Source of the DNA: Phoronis australis
Taxonomy: Eukaryota; Phoronida; Phoronidae
DNA: 64,000 bases
Assembly: GCA_002633005.1 (NCBI GenBank)
Contig: NMRA01000009.1
Location: 166,654-230,653 of the forward strand
Direction of reading: 5' to 3'
The notes beneath the pieces are model-generated. The model searched no databases. It saw nothing but the letters and a program-made list of their open reading frames with translations, and was not told the DNA's origin. The position numbers and the translations under genes are program-made. This document shows positions 57,639 through 64,000 of the stretch, in pieces. Numbering within the stretch: the stretch's first letter is position 1; each line of letters starts with the position of its first letter.

Positions 57639-60600
57639 CTGAAATCAGTGACCAGCTGTTAAAACCAGGGCAAACACCTAACTTATGTAAAATGCACCAT
57701 CACATTATATGTGTGTATTTAAGAGCCACGTATACACAGCCTCTGTCTACATGCCAAATTAGGCGTATACACCTGTAACTGAAACACTTGAGTAAAACAG
57801 AAGAACAAATTTCTAAAATATTAAATGAGTTAACATTCACTTTAAGGCACTTATGCGCATGCTACTATGTGCACAACACTAAAATAAACGATTCTTTGAA
57901 AAACAAATCAATTCACAAGGGCCTAAATTCATGCATAGACGATTTATTTTAAAGAGTATTGCCAACAAAGTATTGGGTTTATTTCAAATAAGGAGAAATT
58001 TTTACTAGCAAATATAGGCGTAAGTTAAAATGAAACAAGTCTATTGAATACAAACTGTTTCACTAACTCAGATGGCACAAAATGTGGTTTGAGACATATT
58101 CAGTAAACTAATAACTAGTGAAAACTGCTAACCAGTTAGGTTCACACTTAGCAAAGACAAGGGGAGGGTTTCTTGACGCAGGAGACTTGTAGTGAGAAAC
58201 AAAACAGAAACAAATGCGTTTACTGCTATAATTCAACATTCCTACCTCTCTCACCAATCACTTCAAAGGAGGCAATTTTGTTATGCAAGGCTGTGAAGTT
58301 ACTGTGAAACTCCACCCTCTCACTCATATGACCTTTCATGACTTCGCCAAACTTGTGTTATGATACATATCCTGGCACTTGTACAGTCAAACTTACCGTA
58401 TGAACAAAGAATATTTTGAAGTTTTTAGATTCAGGCCTGAGTTCCCTGGAAAATGGTACCTCTCCCTTGTAGACCATGTTGACAGGGTCAACATAGTACA
58501 AGTGTGGACCTTCTGTTAATAAAAACATTCTCCTACGGGCAAACAGGCCCTGAAATTGACATTGAAGACAGAGTGGTTACATCTTATTAGACACAATTAT
58601 TTATGAGAAAGTGTTTATATTTAAACCTGATAAACTCATCTAGGTCTCCATTTTTCTATAAGATTTTGCACACATCAAATAAAAAATTCAAAGTGATCAT
58701 GCAACATAAATTTATTAATTCATTAATTGTTATTAGAATAGACCACAACAAGAAGTATCTCGTAGTTTTGTAAATCAGCTAAAATTTCACACATTTGACA
58801 AAACTGTGAGCCCTCTAATGAAGAACTTCACATCTTGTTCCATAACAATATCGGCTTGTACTGATGCCTACATGTTAAGGGTTTACATGTCAAAATCTTT
58901 AAAAAATGTTATTCACAAGCAACTGTTAGTGAAGAAAGGCTTCTCTTTTTACCATCTGCACAGAGTGAGAACAAGCAGCATAAGAGGTGGCACTCTTGGG
59001 ATATCAGCCTCATGTGACTTTTAATTCCCATGTGACTCTTGGTTCACAAGTGTTACCTTACACATCTCATGTCATACACACCTTTCGTTTGTCTATAAGA
59101 CCTTGTTTTAGGATGACATTGCCCTCTACGAATCTGTTATAAATATTATTCTGCGACTGCTCTGCTAATCGCCGGGACCTTTCATCATCTGACATAGCAT
59201 CACTGTCACTCTCTGTAGCACCAATACCGACCCCAATACCAAACAAGCGAGACAATTGCTCCTCATCCAGACCAGCCTGCAAAAATACTGACAATACATC
59301 TGTATCCATGGCATAGTTACTATATCATCACTGGATGCTCTAGCAATCTGTAAATATGTTTGAGATTTGATTACAAATAGTATCATTACTTAGTTTCATA
59401 CAAACTGATAAATGAAAGTACTGTAAATAACCATTTTAAATTTAAAAACTACAACTCAGATATCACTTTAAGGCACACAAAAGAACAGTACAACATCTTT
59501 TAGAAACTAGCTCAAAAATGAGATTTGTTATATCAGAGGTAAGTTAGCCTGATAAAGTTCCTGTTGTACAACTAGATAATAGAATTAACTTGTCACTAAG
59601 TTTGAAGATGACCTCCAGGTTCTACCAACTTGAGCATAAACTAAGATTCCATGCTCCATCCAAATTGGCGAATATCAGCTTACCAAACACGACTTTTGTC
59701 TGCCAGTAGACTTCATCATGGCCCTCACTCACCAAACACAACTTTAAACATTAGCTATTAATCTTGCCAAACACAGCTTATAATTTCAAGATTTCCCCCA
59801 CTGTCTTGGTGAAGTAAGGTCACATGGGTGTGATCAAATACCCACAAACAAATCTCATTTATAGTAAGTGACCAACGGATCAGCATAAGCCAGGAGATCA
59901 AATGACATCATGTCAATGAATCCTCAGCAATCTGTAACATAATGAAAGCCTATCCCATTTCACTAGAAAACCAATACGCTTCCACAACGAATAGTCGCTT
60001 TCATAATCTGAGAGTTTGTTGGAAATCTTTGAGGGCTGTTCCAGCAAAATCTGTGAAATAAAAATTTATGGGTGATGGTCTTTAGAAGAAAATTTAAATT
60101 ATGGGTGGTCCTTCATGAAAGAAGTAAATCATTATAAGTGGGTCGTGTTTTTTGTCTTGTAAATGTTAACAGGTGGGTATTTTCAGCCAAACACTGACCT
60201 CAATATCCTCCGAAAAAAATCAAAACTTACCAAAAAATTTACAAAACAAGCCATGTTGCTAGCCTACAAAGTGCAATATGTACACCATGCTGTTACTCAA
60301 GTCATGGGCAACTTGATGATAGGGACATGCTGAACAGTCATGTCCGTCTGTTCATCTACCGTCTGTCATCATTTCCTGTCTGTCAATTATCTCAAGAACC
60401 ACATGGCGGATCATGATAAAATTTGGTATAGAGGTACTTGGCGGGGATGCACCAGCACCAGTCGATTTTCAGACGAATTTGGCTGCTGTGGTACCCCATG
60501 TTGGCTGCTTTAGTTTTCGACAAGACATTCCTTGTGCGTCGATTATCTCAAAAACTGCTTGGCGAATCACGATGAAATTCAATACAGATATACAGAGATG

Positions 60601-62700
60601 TATTACACAAATGTGCCGGCACCAATCGATTTTTGGACAGATTCAACTACTGTCAGTGGTACCTCTTGTTAGTTTTTGCCTGCTCAAGTCATTGCTTGTC
60701 GGCGAATTATCTTGAAATCACTTAACGGATCATGGTGACATTTGGCATTGACATGCCCCAGCACCAGTCGATTTTCGGAACAGATTTGGCTACTGTAGCA
60801 CCACTTTTTGGCCATTTTAGTTTTTGACAAGACAGGTTGATTATCTCAAAAACGCATTTTGTATTTCAACCTAATTAAAAATCATGGGTTGTGGGTTGGA
60901 GAAATAAAAAAAAATATGGGTGGTGGGTAGGAAATGAAAGTGCCTTACCCCCTCCCATACATTTTTTACTGGAACAGTCCTTACTTAATCTTTAGTTATT
61001 TCTTGCAATGACATTGGAGATCAAAACATTCAAACATTGATCAATCAGTTGGACAATTCTGGCAAAACAAATATTGAATAAGCTGATCACCCTCTTTGGG
61101 CAGCTGGCTAAGATGCTTAGGGTAAGGTGAACATGGCGATCATTACAAACACCATTAGAACATTAAAAGAGACGTAAACTTACTATTAATAAATACATTA
61201 GTTGTGATTTGAATGAGACAAATAAGTTTGATGACTACAATAAATAAGTGAGACATGTCAGGATTAATCTGAGACTTGCACGTACTCTACACATGGCTAA
61301 CAACTAGCAAAAGATAACTGTACACATGGCTAACAACTAGAAAAACATAACTGTACACATGGCTAACAACTAGCAAAACATAACTGTACACATGGCTAAC
61401 AACAAGCAAAACATAACTGTACACATGGCTAACAACTAGCAAAACATAACTGTACACATGGCTAACAACAAGCAAAACATAACTGTACACATCGCTAACA
61501 ACAAGCAAAACATAACTGTACACATGGCTAACAACTAGCAAAACATAACTGTACACATGGCTTAAAAACCAGCAAAATATTTCTTCACAGTAAAAGCAGT
61601 ACGATAATCCTAACTTTTCATTTCAAGGCCATAATTAAGTGACAATTTGGGAAAACATCACCATATCACACTATAGACAGCTGTGGCCACCTTTTGAAAA
61701 GTAGAGGTACATGCAAGCACAAAAGGCAGCTGATCTAAATTTGTAAGGTTTAACCACTTGGCAAGAATACTCACAGCTACTCTAGTGATAATCTTATCTC
61801 TTATGGTAGGTGATTTTTTTCTGAATTTTCTTCAAAATATTTTTTTCTATTTGAATCAACCAATCAGCAAGCCCAATTGATTATTACCTGGTAATTGCCC
61901 CAGAGGTTACACGAGTCATTGGTGTTTGCAGGTAGATAAGGTAGAAGGTCAGGTGGTTTAGTCTTGGGAAGGTTGTCCCAGTCTATGTCCTGGAAGAACG
62001 GGTGTGCCTTCAGCTCTGCATAGCCTCCCATCTCTGAACAACCCAGTCGCTTGGTCGGGTCTAGTACCTAGTCACATAAACAAACCAACAATTGTAACTC
62101 AGGCCAGTAGTAGTTCTACATAGCTCAATATTAACTCAATTGTAACTCAGGCCAGTAGTAGTTCTACATAGCTCAATATTAACTCAATTGTAACTCAGGC
62201 CAGTAGTAGTTCTACATAGCTCAATATTAACTCAATTGTAACTCAGGCCAGTAGTAGTTCTACATAGCTCTATATTAACTCAATTGTAACTCAGGCCAGT
62301 AGTAGTTCTACATAGCTCTATATTAACTCAATTGTAACTCAGGCCAGTAGTAGTTCTACATAGCTCAATATTAACTCTTGGTTATCTGATAACACGTCAT
62401 TATTTTGTTACTAAAAATGACAAGACACTCAATATCTTTGAATTCTTTGATACTGAATATATATAGTTATACATACTACAGAAAAACAAAATTTGACTTG
62501 AGTTGGAAGCCCTGGGTGTAGTGTTGCTATCTTCGTTACACTACTACAATGGTCAAGTAGATACGTACACGTGAGTTATGTGTACAGTCACACGGGTACT
62601 TACCAGTAACTTTTCTACAAGATCTCTCGCTTTTGGACAAAAGCCCTCAGGAAATTTATATTCCAGCTTCATAATTTTTTGAAAAATTTGATAATCATTA
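57525..62700 (-). CDS. PDPK1: PDPK1 (3-phosphoinositide-dependent protein kinase 1), last five coding exons
   Basis: Minus-strand exons 62700-62604, 62067-61888, 59276-59082, 58549-58397 and 57638-57525 join in phase to give 245 residues. Order: kinase C-lobe end ([65 protein letters not shown]), a linker rich in Asp/Ser, then a PH domain ([73 protein letters not shown]). The basic DKRKGLFARRR and the Arg of NRTYY are the phosphoinositide-binding residues of this family. PDK1 phosphorylates the activation loop of AKT, S6K and other AGC kinases. The ATP-binding lobe and catalytic loop lie beyond 64000. The C-terminal tail (GPVTPKRN) is slightly longer than in human. Confidence 0.95.
57639..58396. 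other. PDPK1 last intron
   Basis: Nothing recognised. Confidence 0.5.
58397..58549 (-). CDS. PDPK1: PDPK1 exon: PH domain core
   Basis: The acceptor TTTCAG precedes 58549. Fifty-one residues, [20 protein letters not shown] to KIFFVHT, nearly identical to vertebrate PDK1; GTAAGT donor. Confidence 0.95.
58550..59081. other. PDPK1 intron within PH domain
   Basis: Nothing recognised; a short plus-strand ORF at 58806-59024 has no motif. Confidence 0.5.
59082..59276 (-). CDS. PDPK1: PDPK1 exon: linker and start of PH domain
   Basis: The acceptor TTTTTGCAG precedes 59276. Sixty-five residues, [20 protein letters not shown], an acidic [13 protein letters not shown], then [19 protein letters not shown]. 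The donor GTGTGT is a weaker form. Confidence 0.92.
59277..60033. other. PDPK1 intron, first part
   Basis: Nothing recognised. Confidence 0.5.
60034..60980. mobile_element. 0.95 kb TIR element with three diverged internal modules
   Basis: GGGCTGTTCCAGCAAAA at one end and TTTTACTGGAACAGTCC at the other are inverted ends. Inside, three repeats share ATTATCTCAAAAAC, GGCGRATCAYGATRAAATT, GCACCAGTCGATTTTCRGA and TTTGGCTRCTGT. There is no transposase. The repeated-module design recalls blocks A-D, but the sequences differ. Confidence 0.65.
61287..61563. repeat. 33-bp minisatellite, about 8 copies
   Basis: The unit is CTGTACACATGGCTAACAAC then TAGCAAAACATAA. The minus strand is open because of the period. 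Confidence 0.95.
61888..62067 (-). CDS. PDPK1: PDPK1 exon: kinase end and linker
   Basis: The acceptor GTGACTAG precedes 62067. Sixty residues, [20 protein letters not shown] to NLWGNYQ. The RLG and HPFF motifs mark subdomain XI of AGC kinases. GTAATA donor. Confidence 0.94.
62082..62375. repeat. 48-bp minisatellite, 6 copies, adjoining a PDPK1 exon
   Basis: The unit is TCAATTGTAACTCAGGCCAG, TAGTAGTTCTACATAGCTCA and ATATTAAC. It starts about 15 nt from the acceptor side of the exon at 62067, i.e. in the place of the branch point and polypyrimidine tract. Confidence 0.95.
62604..62700 (-). CDS. PDPK1: PDPK1 exon: kinase C-lobe
   Basis: The acceptor TTTTCAG precedes 62700. The exon gives T of a split codon (GG|T for Gly in relatives), then 32 residues NDYQIF...VEKLL; GTAAGT donor, phase 0. 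Confidence 0.93.
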
Positions 62701-62743
62701 CTGAAAATGAATAGAAAATATCTGTATTAAAACTGGTAAAAAA

Positions 62744-64000
62744 CAAGAGCAACGCGGAGTGTTGAAATGTGCCCACGAATGCATCACAAATGGTGTGCTG
62801 TTAGGGTTGCTTATTTCGACATAAAAATGGCCACTAGATGGCGCAAAAACATACAATCCATCTGAAAACGGCAATATGTCATTGCTTATTTAATAGAAAG
62901 CTATACACCAAATTTCATAGAAATCCGTCATAGAACTTCAGAGAAACAAAGGAAAACAGAATAAAATGAAACTGACACTAGGGGGCACAGTGTTCATTGG
63001 ATCCGCCTGAAAGTCGTCATTGTTAGCATCATATAAATACATTTACTAATTAAATTTAATACAGAACCTACAGTGGGTTTAGGAGATACAGCTATGGGCG
63101 CAAAACAAAACTACCACTAGGAGGCGCCACAGAAGTCAAAGTCGTCATCGTCAACTGTCCTCTTCACACTGAGAACATATACGCCAATTTTCAAAACCAT
63201 CCTTACAATGATTTGACTCAAAAACAGCAAAAATAGCCACTAGGTGGCGCAAAATACACTGATTCCATCTGAAAACGGGAGGATAATGTCATCTCACCAA
63301 TAGATGCCCGTATTCAAAATTTCATGAAAATCTGTTGAGGATCTTTGAAGATACAGAGGTAAACGTAAAACTAAAATTACCACCACGGGGCATACCAGTA
63401 GTCAGATCCATCCCAAAATCATCGTCGTCTGTTGCCAACATCATATAAACACTTCTTAAATCCTGCAAGCGATTTAGGAGATATAGCCATAGGAGCAAAA
63501 AAAGAAACTGCCATTAGGAGGTGCCACAGTAGTCAAAGTCATCGGAAAATCATAGTCAGCCGTCCACTTGACAGTAAAAACCTATATGCCAATATTCACA
63601 ATTTCCCTGTAAGCGGTTTGGTTGACAGAGGGGTGGAGACGCCAAAAAACAGACACGAAAACGTTAAAAATGGCCACTAGGTGGTGCAAACTACTACTAG
63701 GTCGAATCCATCTGAAAACGGATAGATAGCATCAACTCACTAACAGAAGCCTGTACGCCAAATTTTATGAAATTACGTTGAGGACCTTTGAAGATAAAGA
63801 GGTCAACGTAAAAAAATAAAATTGCCACTAGGTGGCACATTAGTCGTTAGAACTGTCCGAAAGTCATCATCGTCCATTGCCAACATCATATAAATGCACT
63901 TACTAAATTTAGTAAAGATGCTACAAACGGTTCAGGAGATACAGCCATAGGCGCAAAAAAAACTGCCACTAGGAGGTGCCACAGTGGTCAAAGTCGTCGG
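62744..64000 (+). mobile_element. Modular repeat block C with CTCF-like motifs, cut by right edge
   Basis: Starts CAAGAGCAACGCGGAGTGTT like block A. Motifs near 62829, 62975, 63113, 63236, 63379, 63510, 63672, 63823 and 63966 run through the same three flavours in the same order (TGGCCACTAGATGGCGCAAA, CACTAGGGGGCACA, CCACTAGGAGGCGCCAC). The block runs out of the window. Confidence 0.85.

Noticed and set aside
60413-60715. 100-codon ORF inside the 60 kb TIR element
   Set aside because: Runs across diverged non-coding modules; no transposase motif.
61287-61556. Leu/Val/Tyr-rich ORF that looks like membrane segments
   Set aside because: Product of a 33-bp minisatellite in a PDPK1 intron.

Overview
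The window is nuclear DNA from an animal, not a prokaryote. Genes are split into small exons with GT...AG introns, most introns are kilobases long, and the sequence between exons is full of minisatellites and short transposon remnants. The encoded proteins are close to animal VTI1A, RPL34, KCTD5 and PDPK1. The AT-rich base composition and the density of minisatellites suggest a marine invertebrate, for example an invertebrate deuterostome or another slow-evolving lineage. I cannot name the phylum from sequence alone.

Layout. (1) 1-10624, minus strand: the first three coding exons of a VTI1A-type SNARE; the SNARE motif and membrane anchor lie off the left edge. (2) 10832-20160, plus strand: a complete RPL34 gene (ribosomal protein eL34), with a pyrimidine-rich non-coding first exon, four coding exons and a poly(A) signal. 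VTI1A and RPL34 are divergent, about 200 bp apart. (3) 20160-23867: an intergenic stretch, with a small unrecognised minus-strand ORF at 23211-23510 that has its own poly(A) signal. (4) 23868-52277, plus strand: a complete six-exon KCTD5-type gene (BTB/POZ adaptor for cullin-3) with a 12.9 kb first intron. (5) 57525-62700, minus strand: the last five coding exons of PDPK1 (PDK1 kinase), covering the end of the kinase domain and the PH domain. The N-terminal part lies off the right edge. KCTD5 and PDPK1 are convergent neighbours. They also lie near each other at human 16p13.3, so this may be an old linkage.

Between exons there are about 20 minisatellites (units 13-65 bp), several TIR-bounded non-autonomous DNA transposons (hAT-like, TTAA-type, a GTTAACGCC-ended element, two inverted copies of a 470 bp MITE), broken THAP-domain sequence in two places, an RNase H fragment of a non-LTR retrotransposon, a tRNA-like SINE head and a 170 bp foldback.

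The most interesting signal is a large modular repeat at 6863-8565, 16051-18508, 46240-46715 and 62744 to the right edge. It carries a motif very like the CTCF core (CCACTAGGKGGCGC) roughly every 145 bp, in three alternating flavours. In all four blocks the motif lies antisense to the host gene.
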